Shown: positions 1 to 11,789, counted from the first letter of the stretch. The stretch: DNA of 64,000 bases from Pisolithus tinctorius (GCA_024663395.1 JANFAH010000030.1:558001-622000); one strand, 5' to 3'. Translations and numbers: made by a program. Notes: generated from the sequence alone by a model not told the origin.

Positions 1-2
1 TT

Positions 3-254
3 TATAGCCTCCTCTTCTTCTTTCTCGCCCTCATATTTCACATTGGCAATTCTGGAGCAGGGATTTGGTTATACTGGGCCTTCACGAGCTCCGCCATAAT
101 CTGGACTGTATATGCAGGACTCTATCTCGTTATCACAGAGTCGTTGGAGAAACGTTTAAGTTCCTCTCCTGACGGGGCCAACGGAGACGAGGAGGCCTTG
201 AGCGACCAGCGAACTCTGTGGGGCCTTTCAGTGATACTATCGTGGCAGGGGTAA
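3..254 (+). CDS. C-terminal end of a membrane protein, first of three paralogues (partial)
   Basis: This open frame enters from the left edge and stops at TAA 252-254. It starts with two hydrophobic stretches (FFFLALIFHIGN, then WAFTSSAIIWTVYAGLYLVIT) and ends in an acidic, hydrophilic tail. The motif LYLVITES lines up with FYWLITEP and LYWLITDP at the ends of the genes at 738-2088 and 5715-7037, so I read it as a third copy of that family, also ending at its C-terminus. Function is unknown; an integral membrane protein is likely. The start and most of the gene lie outside the window. Confidence 0.6.
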   Translation, partial: YSLLFFFLALIFHIGNSGAGIWLYWAFTSSAIIWTVYAGLYLVITESLEKRLSSSPDGANGDEEALSDQRTLWGLSVILSWQG

Positions 255-737
255 TAGGTGCTGTTTGTGAAACTCGGAGTAACCGCCCATATGGAAGCCG
301 GTGGGAAGTTTGGTGTACAAGCCAGAGCGGAATGAAATGTCCTAAGATGTACGGATCAGCGAGGCCCGAAACCAAGATGTCTAGATCGTATAGGGACTAC
401 GTATATACCCTTTTTATACCCTTTTTTGACCTCGTGGAATGGTCAAGTTCATTACAGTAACCCTATATACCCTCTCGCGACTCATACCATTTCAAATGTC
501 ATACATAACTTGTTTTCCTAATTAGATATATGTTCAAACGGGTATTCATAACTCCCTCTCGAAGAGATATAACTACAACTTTACCCGACACTGAAATGCA
601 TAAGAACTTTCATGCGTCCTGCGCTCCGGGGTATCAATCTTGGAGAACAGATCACTCCCACTTTTCATGGTACGAAAATATAAATGACGATGCTTGCCAA
701 GAAAATTTTCTCCTGCCCCGGAATCCTTATGCTCGAA
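255..737. other. Intergenic spacer between convergent paralogues
   Basis: About 480 bases between the stop of the first membrane-protein copy and the stop of the minus-strand copy. It contains AT-rich stretches and no open frame that resembles a known family. It probably holds both 3' ends. Confidence 0.5.
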
Positions 738-2088
738 TTACAAAGCCTTCTTATCTTCACGGTCCATGCTTTCCATGGAAGAAGCTAGATATCCATCGAG
801 TGGCTCCGTTATAAGCCAGTAGAAAACGAGAGACGCGATGAGGAGGGTAATGACAAACGCGCCCCAGCAAACCTGAGTCACTGCGGCATTCTTGCCTAGA
901 CGTACCACAATTGCAGCGGTAAAAAAAAAAGGAGGCTATAAGAAGTGTTTGTCAAAAATGTGAATCAAAACAGGCGTTTCTTATCTTACCCGTAAAAGAA
1001 GAACTCGAATGGGACGTCTAGAATCAGCACCATGACTTTGAAGTAGAACGGCGAGTGAGCCGTCTGGCATTATAAAATATATCAGAGTGTTGATCAACCA
1101 TTGAATTTGGCTGAACCTCTTACGAAGAATCTCGGCGTTCGGACGGCTATTCCCATCATGATACTACCCAGTGCGCACAGTAGAGACATGTAACATAACC
1201 TCTCGGGCCAGTGAGTCAATCCCTGCTGATCGACAGATTGGATACCGAGAAATCCTATATTAGCAGCTAGCAGGACGGTTGCCTACCCACAAAGGGTCAG
1301 TGACAGATCACATTTAAATCGAAACCCTACTTACAAGCAAATTAGTGTTCTCGACCTCATTTCGGAACTTGCACCAGAACACTTTCCAGTTCCCTACGTC
1401 GGTTTCATAACCAACTTGTGTGATCTTCAAGCAGCGCCCGATGACTCCAGGATGATCAAGGAAAAATAGCATGCACAATATGTCATGGAGCGCTTTTATC
1501 GTGAACAGTGGTTTCCTGAGGGGAGGTGCGCAGCACCGCAACCTTGGATGTCAGAAGTGTTAGTATGGGCGCTGAGATACATACTCGGGCTTGTCACATA
1601 CTCCTGCGATCGCGTTCCTGGGGGTGGGTGCCAGGGAGGCTTGGGAGCGGAGAGTGTATTCCCCTCGTTTAACAGGGATTGCATTTGGGGCGCGTTCGAG
1701 TCATTGCCCATGAGAAACGCCGGAGCTGCAGGCTTGTTTCTGACATATTTAGGCTTCTAAGTCACGACTAGTCGGACATTCGACACACCATACTTGTGGG
1801 AGCTGGTATGATAGGCTGTGTATTATCCAAGGCAGCACTCCCAACTTCGGAACATTGTAGGGTGACATGGTCGCCTCTGCCCCCACCCATGATGCGCGTT
1901 ATCGAAGGAAGGCCACTATCTGCGGCACCCTTCAACAAGTACTTTCTTTTCCACTTCGCGACCGACGCGTTCCAGAATGATAAGAGGTATCGTAGCCATT
2001 GTAAAGTCGCCGCCGAAAGTCGCTTGTAAATGATCAAGAATAACTTCGGAAGGCGAAGGACTCGCAAGAGTGCGTTGGGAGTCAACAT
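738..2088 (-). CDS. Multi-exon membrane protein, paralogue 2
   Basis: Minus-strand gene of about five exons. The first exon starts at ATG 2086-2088 and carries the motif LRYLLSFWNAS followed by KWKRK. Later exons carry CCAPPLRKP (near 1520), ATVLLAANIGF to VRTPRFF (exon 1124-1282), LILDVPFEFFFY (near 1030) and the last exon with FYWLITEP, ending at TAA 738-740. Every one of these has a counterpart, in order, in the gene at 5715-7037. The C-terminal half is hydrophobic with several predicted membrane segments. The role is unknown; I know of no enzyme motif in it. Exon borders other than 1124-1282 are approximate. It is divergent from the acyl-CoA ligase gene at 2667. Confidence 0.65.
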
Positions 2089-2666
2089 GAGGGTATCAAG
2101 ACAGCGCCAGTTTCATGATGGACGCCCAGTGACAATCAACTCACGCCGAAGGCATATCGTGGCTTCGTCTTCGTCTCGGTGATAGCTCACCCAATTGTTG
2201 GCTCAGAGTAAACTGGTCCCCAAATTAGCTGATGTGTGATTGGCTCGGCAAGTCGGAGTGCTCCTAAATTTATAGTAACTTCCCACAGCCGTAACAAAAT
2301 ATTAGTACGCAAAGAACTTTGTCCGCCAAATACTGCCAGGCCCTCCGCTCTGTAATGTTCTTCACCACATCGCTGCGGCGAGTCTTACTCGGGGAGTGCA
2401 GGTTAATCTTGAATGAAGGCGCGCGAAGACGCTGGGTGTCTGTCATGAAGGTGCGTCACTCGGAATTGAATGCTTACGAGTTGTATGTGATTCATCTATC
2501 AACAGGCTCAACACAGGTCAATCCACCGCCTAGGCTACTCACAGTACGCCCAAATACGGGTACCCCAGCCGAATAATGACGTCTCTGCGGAGGTTTCTCC
2601 ATTTATGTAAGTCAACACGACACGACCCTACTGGGCAACGTTGCAACCATCTTCTAATACACCACC
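2089..2666. promoter_or_regulatory. Shared upstream region of two divergent genes
   Basis: About 580 bases between the start of membrane paralogue 2 (minus) and the start of the acyl-CoA ligase (plus). It must hold both promoters. I see no clear TATA box or recognisable operator; short stop-bounded open frames here match no family. Confidence 0.35.
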
Positions 2667-5000
2667 ATGAACGAGCAAGTTTTCAGGTCGTCGCTGCTAC
2701 CTGTCCCTCTCTCTCGCAGGTCGATATTCACCCATCTTCTTGGAACGTTTCCAACCACTCCACATCTTGTCGGTGGCTTCCCTGCATCTTCCCCGGCTTT
2801 CATCGATGCAGCCACTGGGGTAACAATTTCCCGTGGGCAACTCCGTTCCTTCGCTCTGCAGCTTGCGCATTCTCTTATCAACCTGCCTGAGCCACTTCGA
2901 CACCAGCCTAATGGATCTACTACTACCCGACCAACGGTACTCATTTTCTCTCCGAATAGCATCGTTTGGCCCATCATGGCTCTCGGCGCTTCTGCTGCGG
3001 GCTTTACCGCCACTCTTGCCAACAGTGGATATAACCCAGGCGAACTCAAGCATCAGTATGTCGACGCCGGTGCTCATCTTATTTTCGTCCACCCGTCACT
3101 ACTTGACACCGTGAAGAACATGCTGACTTCGATCGGCTGCTCGGATATGCACTCCAGGGTTATTGTGGCTACCTCGGGTTGGCTCACAGGTGTACCTGAT
3201 ACTGAGATATCGGGTGCATCAGGTTTCATCCGTCTCGAGAACCTTCTTGGTCGTGGGCAGCTTTCTTGTGAAGTAAACTTCGACGGAGAGCGGTCTGAAG
3301 AGACAGCCTATCTTTGCTACTCCTCAGGAACTACGGGAAAACCCAAAGGCGTACAGACTACCCATTACAATGTAACTTCCGTTGTCGACATGACTAAACC
3401 CCTATGGCCGAACACGAGACCTTGTCTCACGGCATCCTTAGCGGAAGTGACTGGACCTGAGCAACCAGATATCGCCCTTGGATCTCTTCCCTACTTTCAT
3501 ATCTATGGACTGGTGACGCTTCTTCTACTTCCGATTGCTCTTTGCACACCGAGCGTCGTCACCTCTGGGTTCGTTCTCGAAACATTCTTTAAGGCAGTAG
3601 AGAAGTATCGTGCAACAGGTCTGGTGCTTGTTCCTCCCATACTGACCGTATTTGCTCGCCACGAAGGCAGGTATCGTCTCTTCCATTCCGAGACGGGGCG
3701 GAGATGGCCTGGTATTCAACGAAAACAAGTAGAACTGACATGCTCATTCACAGCCTTCGACAAATGCGATCTCAGTTCCGTCCGTACAGTACTCAGTGGA
3801 GCTGCACCGCTCAGCCGGGACTTGGTACTGGCCGTTAAGAAACGCTTTGAGGGGGCGGGGTATAACGTCACTGTCACTCAAGGTATGGCGCCAGAAAATC
3901 TGTCTACTCGGACGACTGGAAATGAAGCTGACCTTTCCTCCGCGGGATGTAGGGTATGGCCTTACGGAGACGTCACCCATCGTGTTCATACTGCCTGACA
4001 AACATGCGTACCATCATCCGGGCTCTGTGGGAGTAGCGCTCCCCAACCTAGAGGTTCGACTAGTTCGTGAGGACAATGGAGAGGTACGCGTTCACGCTGG
4101 TGGTCTTTTGACTAGTTATGTAAAGGGTGCAATACAGGTTTTGACGGATATTGAAGGTGGGGGAGAAGTATGGGTAAGAGGACCGACAGTCATGAAGGTC
4201 TGTAAATGTACTTACCCCTTTTCTCGACTTTCGTTTGATGTTCGTGGTATTCACTATTACCAGGGCTACCTCAACAACTCGTCAGCCACCGCTGCAGCTA
4301 TCACCGACGATGGCTGGCTCAAAACGGGTGATATCGCTATCTGCAATAAAGATGGATTCTTCACAATTGTTGATAGACGGAAGGAGCTGATCAAATACAA
4401 GGTGCGTTTGCGAGACACAGTCTTGAGGCTATCTCATCGCGGTTCACGTGATTCACCAATGATCAGGGGTTCCAAGGTAGGGATGATATTTTTTTCTCTT
4501 TCCCCAACGTCACCCACATTTCACGCAGTGCCACCTGCCGAGCTCGAATCGCTACTCTTGCAACATCCTGATGTGGCAGATGCAGCGGTCATCGGTGTAC
4601 TAAGTACGGAGACAACAGAATTACCTAGGTGCGTTCCCTTCAAAGCCCCAAGCTGCACTGACAAGTTCTGTACGGCACTTACATCCCGTGGACGTTTCTG
4701 ATTCGTTTTCCTAGGGCTTATGTCGTCCCTGCACGAGCTGTCGCGAAGGAGAAAGCAGAGACATTTGCGCTAGGCATTCAAAAATGGGTCGCTCAACGAG
4801 TTGCCCCACACAAGAAGCTACGTGGGGGAATTGTTCTGGTAGAACATATTCCGAAGAGGTATGTCTGTTAACATGTCCAGGCGTGTTGTTGTGATAGCGT
4901 TCCTCTCAGTGCGTCTGGAAAGATTCTGCGTCGTGAACTTCGTGGTCGTACTGCGTCAGATATGGTATATGGTCAGATTGGAGTGCGTGCTAAACTGTGA
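2667..5000 (+). CDS. 4-coumarate-CoA ligase-like acyl-CoA synthetase with peroxisomal tail
   Basis: AMP-forming acid-CoA ligase: it activates a carboxylic acid with ATP and passes it to CoA. Proposed exons are 2667-3666, 3754-3882, 3953-4083, 4138-4197, 4264-4401, 4467-4476, 4529-4628, 4715-4858 and 4910-5000. They sum to 1803 nt, exactly 601 codons, giving 600 residues, the usual family length. Visible motifs in order: YSSGTTGKPKGV (ATP loop), LPYFHIYG, QGYGLTETSP, GWLKTGDIA, DRRKELIKYKGFQVPPAELE and the C-terminal SASGKILRREL with the catalytic lysine. The last three residues are AKL, a classic PTS1, so a peroxisomal enzyme is likely. Substrate (fatty or aromatic acid) cannot be read from sequence. 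The first intron needs a GC donor (AAG|GCAGGT), and one exon is only 10 nt. No internal stop is seen, so the gene looks functional. Confidence 0.88.
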
Positions 5001-5215
5001 TGGGGGTATTGCTGCGAGAGTAGTCTCCTGTGTGTTTTGTCTTACGACGGCGGGAGCCTGTTGGAGCAAGAAGATTAGTTGGTTTGTCTTCCATATTCCG
5101 CTGTTGTTTTTGGGATTCCATCTCGACCTAGGAGACGCACCCTGTAATGCCATTCAAACTGATCAAACTGTTTACCAGATTTCGGACTTGGGGGCGTGCC
5201 CAGCGCCAGAAGGCT

Positions 5216-5440
5216 GTTGCAAGGTAAATCGCCTTTTCGTGCTTGTCTCGTTGCAGTTTGATACTCAGGAAACGCCACCTTTCTCGTTGGAATATGCCAC
5301 TCGTCCGAGTACGCTTGAGTACCAGTTGTTGCAAGGTAAATCACCTTTTCACGTTTGTTCCGTTGCAGTTTGATACTCAGGAAATACCACCGTTTTCGTT
5401 GGAGTATGCCATTCGTCCGAGTTTGCTCGACTACTAATTG
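5216..5440 (+). repeat. Tandem duplication of an intron-exon unit, 112-bp period
   Basis: Two adjacent copies, period 112 bp, start at GTTGCAAGGTAAATC (5216 and 5328). Each contains what looks like a donor (AAG|GTAAAT), a roughly 33-nt pyrimidine-rich intron ending TTGCAG, then an exon encoding FDTQE.PPFSLEYA.RPS. The second copy ends in LLDY and a TAA at about 5435-5437. With the obvious splice sites the two exons do not join in frame. I do not recognise the peptide. It may be the last-exon remnant of a lost gene, or part of a 3' UTR. Confidence 0.6.
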
Positions 5441-5714
5441 TTGAGTAGCGCAGAGAGGCGGGTCGACGCCGTTAATGCGACTGATTCACGAGAGTAAGTT
5501 GCAATAATTATGTTTCCCCAATCACAGCGCACAAAAGGAATGGATTGATGTTCTGTGGCGAATGGAAAAATGGAACTATGACAAAAGTAGCTGTGGCTGC
5601 TGCTGCTGCTGCTTTTATCATGGTTCAACATCTCGGCCGACAAGGCCAACCACAAATCCAACCCTGTGCTTTATGTTGTTTGTTTCCATCCTGTTAAGTA
5701 TTCCAATCACTATC

Positions 5715-7037
5715 ATGTCGTTCGCCGAAGCGCTCTTGCGGACCCTTGGTCCTTTCCCGAAGTTACTCGTCGCCATTGCCAGACGATGTTCCTCTACAAC
5801 TCTACGCTTGCTGCGATACCTTTTTTCGTTGTGGAACGCATCGGCTCGGAAGTGGAACCGAGAGCATTTGTTGGACCATAACGCAGATCCCTCGAGTTCG
5901 CCCGGCGTTAGTGGGGAGGTGGGTGCCAGCGTCGAGAGTGCTACGATATTATGCTTTGAGGTTGAAGGCTCTGCCTCGGGTCGCAGACTTTCGCCACCTG
6001 GCATGGGACAAGTGAGCTGTTTTCCTAACAAGTTATAGATTTTCATGACATGATATCGGCGTCAAGTCCACAGATATAACGTCTGTCGAGGGTGGATTTT
6101 CTAATCCCAGCGGTATGCAATCCACCATGCCACGCAGTACGAATCTGCTCGAGTTCAACGGCCAAAACTGTTCTCCGGAACAACCGGCTGATGAGAATCA
6201 GTACGCAACAACGGAATGACAACCACGGTGTTTAGACTGACCCTGTCACATCCAAGGTTACAGGTCTGCACACCTCCCCTCAGAAAAGGGTTGCTCACAC
6301 AAAGATCACTGTCTGGTCTATATCGCTTGCTCGTGTTACTCGACCGTCCCGGGATTATCGAACGCTCCCTTAAAGATACACAAAGTCATCGTCACACGGA
6401 CATCAAGAAGTGGATGGCTTTCTCGCTGAAGTTTCAACAGGACGTGGACAACGTTACTCTCTTTGTAAATCGGGTCCTAAGTGTGACATACGTATCCGAT
6501 ACTGAGTTCTTGCAGGCTACCGTCCTATTGAGCGGGAATCTCAGCTTTTTAAGTCTCATCACCCAGAATGGATTGTCGTACTGGCCCCAGAGGCTGAGCT
6601 ACGTGTCCCTCTTGGCTGCATTGGGAAGTATCTTGATGGGATTGGCAGTCCGTACGCCGCGATTATTTGTGAGTGATCACAAAGCTTGGTTCAGTGGTCG
6701 GTCGCGTTGAAGTAGCACCCAGACAGCCTTGTCGATAAGTTATTTCAGAGTCATGGTATTAGTACTAGGGCTCCCATTCGAGCTCTTCCTGTACAGGTGC
6801 GTAAGAAGCGCGCTTCATTAACCGTCACTATTCACGAACACGTTTTATAGCATCATTTGTTTTATTGTTGCGGTCATTATGCACTTTCACATCAATGCGG
6901 CGATGGTACAGATTTATGCAGCTGTCGTCGTCATGGCCCTCGTGATTGCATGCCTCGTTTTGTACTGGCTTATCACGGACCCCAGAGAGGTGACTTTGTC
7001 TGAGGAGGGTATGGCACGTGGAGACAAGGTTTATTGA
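5715..7037 (+). CDS. Multi-exon membrane protein, paralogue 3
   Basis: Plus-strand paralogue of the gene at 738-2088. I place the start at ATG 5715 because the residues that follow (ALLRTLGPFPKLL, then LRYLFSLWNAS) match the start of paralogue 2. Next come CTPPLRKG, LLDRPGIIERSLK, the exon 6516-6668 (ATVLLSGNLSF to VRTPRLF), LVLGLPFELFLY (near 6770), and a final exon with LVLYWLITDP ending at TGA 7035-7037. The C-terminal half is hydrophobic. The intron after the first exon is the least certain part. It has the same exon layout as the minus-strand copy, with the acyl-CoA ligase between them. Function unknown. Confidence 0.65.
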
Positions 7038-7299
7038 ACTGAACGTGTGATTTTTTAGGGTTCTATGGAAGGGGATATCTCCCGACCAGGTGGTCAACTA
7101 GGTCGCACAGGTATCTCATGATAGGTGCTACGAAAAGTGATGTGCTTCGGTAGATGCTTGAAGGTAACTTTGTTCAGTAGAAGGGAAACTTATCTAAGCT
7201 ATGGTCCCACAGTATCGGTACGTAGTATGTACAATGAATGTAGAACAACATGCTCGCTCCTGCATGCTGTGGCCCACCATCATCCGCAATGGTTGTCCA

Positions 7300-8277
7300 A
7301 ACAGTGCTCTCATTAAGCTGACCGCTTTCCGAAGTTTATTGCTATCGGTGACAGTAGTGACCTGAAAACCTGCCAGCAAGTCATAAACCTGAGTAATAAA
7401 TATCGTCGATAGTCTCGAGTTTGGGTTCCACCAATGCAAAGAGAGCATGCATGAAGAGGAACGATTTGTAGTTGGAGATGAAGGAGACGGCGATGGGCGA
7501 GGAGTAGTTGGGAACTGTGGATGGGGGTTAATGGGGCCTTGTGCAGGAGAAGCAAGCTAAACTGACTCTTTAGAGTGGCAGCGAAAGCGTCTCTTTCCAC
7601 AGGCTACAAGTAGATAGTACGGTGAGTTCAGCTAGCAAGACTGGTTTTTTCCTAATAGAACCTACCATATTGTTTTCTATGCGGCCCAAACCGCTCGTCA
7701 GCAAGCAAACAGGTATGTGTTTGATTACGTCTCCATCTTCATCAAGGGGAGTTACGACCTGACGGTACGCAAGAGAAAACATGATACAGTTCTTGCCCGT
7801 TCCGTTCTTGCTCTGCGGGTTGGCAAGTCGAACACTCTCAGCCATCGCCCTTGACATGTGGTCTGGGTGACGGTATTTGGGGAAGTACTTTGCTGCGCCG
7901 CCCGAGGTACCCGAGGAGTGTGCAATAAAGATGGGAAGACCAGGTGCCATTAGGTTGTCCACCGAGGACTTGTTGCATGTGGGCTCGAAGAAGCGCGAGA
8001 TAACGGGGAGATAGTCCTCATAGACACTCAATCCCACGTTATTGTGATAGATCTCGAACAACTCTTCCACAGGGTAATCCAGAGCGTCTATTTGATTGCC
8101 GCCATCGGTGAGATTAAGCGCAGCCCGGAACTGCGGTAAAACATTGGATTCCTTGAAGTAGGTAGTAGCAGAGTTGGTCTTCACGAGGTACAACAGTACG
8201 TCCAGCGCCTGTCCGCGAAGTCGCTCTACGAGCTCTGGAGTGAGTGAGGTAATAGGTGCAGGAGGTAGGCTGTTCAT
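7300..8277 (-). pseudogene. GH3-like acyl-adenylase, 3' truncated and frameshifted
   Basis: Fungal relatives of plant GH3 (acid-amido synthetase fold). The likely start is ATG 8275-8277 (SLPPAPITSLTPELVERLRG). Family motifs follow: LPIFIAHSSGTSGGAAKYFP (nucleotide-binding loop), KNCIMFSLAYRQ and SGLGRIENNM. After a GT-AG intron and another short exon the frame resumes as YKSFLFMHALFALVEPKLET, then breaks near 7400: the next family segment (IFITQVYDLL) is in another frame. Full-length proteins of this family are about 600 residues, and nothing resembling the C-terminal half follows. I infer a dead gene, although the first 250 residues remain open. Confidence 0.7.
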
Positions 8278-8359
8278 AATGGAGAGAAGAGTGGTGCTAA
8301 GAAGAACACAACGCAGAGAGGTTGAGTTGATCAGTGCTTCCTCCATGCTCAGTCCATGA

Positions 8360-9752
8360 TCACTTTATACTGTACGACTCTGATGTACGCGACCTCATCG
8401 TTGGCATAAGTCCGGTTGCCTCGATATGATCGGGAGCGGTAGGGGAACTTGGGAGGCCAACGTCGTAGTACGTCGTGGTGAGATCATTGCTGTGTTGATT
8501 TAGATCGAGTAACTTCTCGATATCCATATACAGCGAGTATTGATCATATGTTTTGCTGTGTCATTTTGACAAGCTAAATTGAATTATGTATTGCGCTAAG
8601 GACTTGATTGAATCCTAAAACATTGCACGCACCGTACAGACGTGTGATTTAGATTTGTCGCAGACGGAACGCGTGTTTCCCTCCACAGTACTTACCGGGA
8701 TGGACCGCTGCTGCAAGCCTATAGCCAAACCAGACTGTGCCAACGCCCCTATGCGCGATCTAGAATCCGTAACTATCGCGGACAACGATGTCATTGATCA
8801 TTGATATGCAGGAACAGGTGTTCCCGTTATCAGAACCAGAAAATCCTGTGCATGTAATGTGAGTAGGTCTCACGGTGATCGGTCTTTCCCTCCAATAGTT
8901 GCCATGGGCACTTAGAAAATGCGGAATACTCGGGAACCTCGTGATACGATGACGGCTGCCTATCACAATACACGCGCACAACTTGTGAGGGGGAACAGCC
9001 AGGCCTGAGATAAGACCAGGAGACACGATACAATGTCATGCAAAGTTAGCTGGATATCATACTGTTTATATCTCTCCAGCTTTCGAAATTTTAGTCATTG
9101 ACCACGTACCGCAACTTCGGAACCCAACTACGACCCTTATTGTAGTTTAACTGATCTCCTCCGGCGTGTGAGATGCACAAGGTGGGCGATGTCATCGGAT
9201 TTGGGTAGAAACGATCAGAAATGGACAGCAACGTGCCTCCGACGTACCAGCAAGAGTACTTCCTGACAACTTGTCTCCTTTTTCCTTAAACTGCGGCAGG
9301 TGTGGGAGGAATTCCAGTGTCGTTCAAGTGCACTCGACCTTCGCTGAGTCGTACTGAGGCACACCTTCTGAATGGAATTACATCCCGTCGTGAAACCGGT
9401 GGAAGTCGCAGGTGAGGCTGTTTTGCTCGCTGTCTCCGTGACGCAGGGTAGATTCTCAATATACCTCGCAATGAATTTCGGCCGCCATGGGCGGTCTAAC
9501 TTACCAATGGTTTCTACTCGGAGCTCGTTAACTTGGGCTGTGCCTACGTTACGAGGTCCTGCCGTTACAGTATGGAACACATGTCATGATCGTGTTTAGT
9601 AGCCAGCATGCCAGGTTGAAGGCGATCGACCGGACTGTCCCACGCCCGTGGGGCCAGAGTGCGGAAATTCGAGACGGAATCCGTACCTTCGTACATCACT
9701 GAAACCTCCGTAGCGTGCTATGCCCTGCTCACACTGCCAAATAAATATCAAT
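8360..9752. other. Spacer without recognisable gene
   Basis: About 1.4 kb. Minus-strand open frames at 8760-9039 and 9215-9580 have a few coding-like stretches, for example GKLDRPWRPKFIARYIENL, but no domain I can name and no clear splice structure. They could be remnants of another host gene, in keeping with the neighbours. Confidence 0.3.
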
Positions 9753-10745
9753 ATGCCATGCACTGTATTTAGATTAGATTAACATACAAGAGGTATGGAA
9801 AGCGTGTAAAAGTTAGGTCAATATGCCCAATGTCACCCTAAATGGTATGTAATGATAAGGTATTGTAATCCTTTGCCCCCTGAAATGCCATTGCTATGAG
9901 AGTTACAAATTGTTATACAGAAGAAACCCATTTTCCAAGATAAGTACCAACATGCCATGCACTGTATTAAGATTAGACTAGCATACAAGAGATACAGAAA
10001 GTGCATAAAAGTTTGGTCAATATGCCCAATGTCACCCTAAATGGTATGTAATGATAAGGTATTGTAATCCTTTCCCCCCTGAAATGCCATTGCTATGAGA
10101 GTTATAAATTGTTATACAGAAGATACCCATTTTCCAAGATAAGTACCAACATGCCATGCACTGTATTAAGATTAGACTAGCATACAAAAGATACAGAAAG
10201 TGCACAAAAGTTTGGTCAATATGCCCAATATCACCCTAAATGGTATGCAATGATAAGATATTGTAATCCTTTACCCCATGAAATGCCATTGCTATAAGAG
10301 TTACAAATTGTTATACAGAAGATACCCATTTTCCAAGATAAGTACCAACATGTCATACATCGTATTTAGATTAGACTAGCATACAAGAGGTACAGAAAGT
10401 GCATAAAAGTTAGGTTGATATGCCTAATGTTGCCCTGGATGGTATGTGATGATAAGGTGTTGTAATATTTTGCCCTATGAAATCACCTTGTTTACAAGGT
10501 CACTGCACCCCGAAAATTGAGACGCTTTTTTCGACATCTGCGCATATGCCTCAACAACAAGTCCGCGCGGCAAGTCCCACCAGCCACCTCACAACTGTAG
10601 CATGCTCGGGCGTGGTAAACAAGGTGCCTGCCGGCGGTGACGGCCCTGTTCTAGTGCTGTTGCTACAGAGTTACAAATCATCGTACAGAGGACACCCATT
10701 TTCCAAGAGAAGTCCCACCACTGTGTTTAGATTGGAGATTTGGTA
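9753..10745. repeat. Tandem array with about 199-bp unit
   Basis: The phrase ATGCCATGCACTGTATT recurs at 9753, 9952 and 10151, and in mutated form at 10350, an exact 199-bp period. Each unit also has TGGTATGTAATGATAAGGTATTG and CCCATTTTCCAAGA. The fourth unit is more diverged. A broken fifth appears at about 10669-10745 after an interruption at 10486-10660 that contains a 16-bp palindrome. Non-coding and AT-rich. Confidence 0.85.
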
Positions 10746-11120
10746 TGGACATGTAATGTATCATGAATTATATGTCTAGATATTCCCCAAGGTTCTCCAA
10801 GATCTCTCGTAGTCTGGATTTAGTACAGGAACATCCTCAGATACTTCCAAACTGCGGTTTTGATACAGGCATTTGCTTAGGTATGTTTTTGGTACGGGCG
10901 GCTAGTCTAGCGCGATCTAAAGCGCCGCTAGACAGAAACTCGTTTTCACAGTTACTCCTAACTTGGAAGTTGACCATAGATGCCTCCAGCGGCACTTCCA
11001 AACGAGTTGCTAATGCGAATCTTCTGTCTCAGTGTGCTTTCTATGCATGGCCCACACACCTTGCTTGTTGCTAAGAAAGTTCGCACATGGTTTGTTTTAT
11101 TTCCAATATATTTTTTCTGA

Positions 11121-11789
11121 ATGAGAATTCACGATCTGATCCCGTGGTTGGTGTCGAGCAGGATGGAACGTATCCTCTACAAGAAGGTTGTTTTGACGGG
11201 GGAGGCACAGGCATTATCCTTTCTCTCATCTCTCCGCCCTCGGCCAGAATTTGCCTCAGGATCTGTCTACGTCCTGCGGATCGGACCTGCCGTTCAACTT
11301 CACACTGCAATCGAGATCCTTCGGCTGTGCCAGGGACTGACAGATCTCATCTTGCAAACTGTACCATCTGCTCCTGGACATTCGCACTGCCTTATTGATG
11401 CACTTAATACTCTCCCGCTGAGATCCCTCTCGCTTCATCTTTCTCTAGTTTTTGAAAACACGCCGTCGTTCTCTCTTCAGTCAGTCGGGTTTTTCTGTGA
11501 GCTCACCCATTTGGAGATTAAAGAGGGGTGGGTACTGTGGGGGTCCACCATTGGGTTGGAACGTCTTAACCACCTAACCCACCTTGCTTTGCGCCTCAGC
11601 ACCCAGAGGACCAAAGCTGCCCTAATCAAGTGTCTTCTTACCGACTGCCCCAAATTGGAGGTTCTTGTCCTGTGGAGTACAGAAGCTTCGGACAAAGTAC
11701 AAGCTTTCATGGGGGACTGGGAAATATCTGACGAACGCATTGTCCTGACTGACCAGTCATGGAGTTGGAAAGGCTTAGAGTTGGAGTGA
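11121..11789 (+). CDS. Leucine-rich-repeat protein of the agaricomycete F-box-like type
   Basis: Single open frame of 222 residues with regularly spaced leucines in LRR style (LTDLILQTV, LPLRSLSLHLSL, LTHLEIKEGW, LNHLTHLALRL, CPKLEVLVLW). Mushrooms carry large families of such proteins, usually 300 or more residues with an N-terminal F-box; here no F-box is seen. It may be a short member, or the C-terminal part of a truncated gene using an internal ATG. No introns are needed. Likely a protein-interaction scaffold; partner unknown. Confidence 0.55.
   Translation: MRIHDLIPWLVSSRMERILYKKVVLTGEAQALSFLSSLRPRPEFASGSVYVLRIGPAVQLHTAIEILRLCQGLTDLILQTVPSAPGHSHCLIDALNTLPLRSLSLHLSLVFENTPSFSLQSVGFFCELTHLEIKEGWVLWGSTIGLERLNHLTHLALRLSTQRTKAALIKCLLTDCPKLEVLVLWSTEASDKVQAFMGDWEISDERIVLTDQSWSWKGLELE

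Noticed and set aside
530..814. 94-residue plus frame
   Set aside because: It overlaps the last exon of the minus-strand membrane gene and has no recognisable domain.
1485..1760. Plus-strand frame opposite membrane paralogue 2
   Set aside because: Collinear motifs with paralogue 3 prove that the minus strand is coding here.
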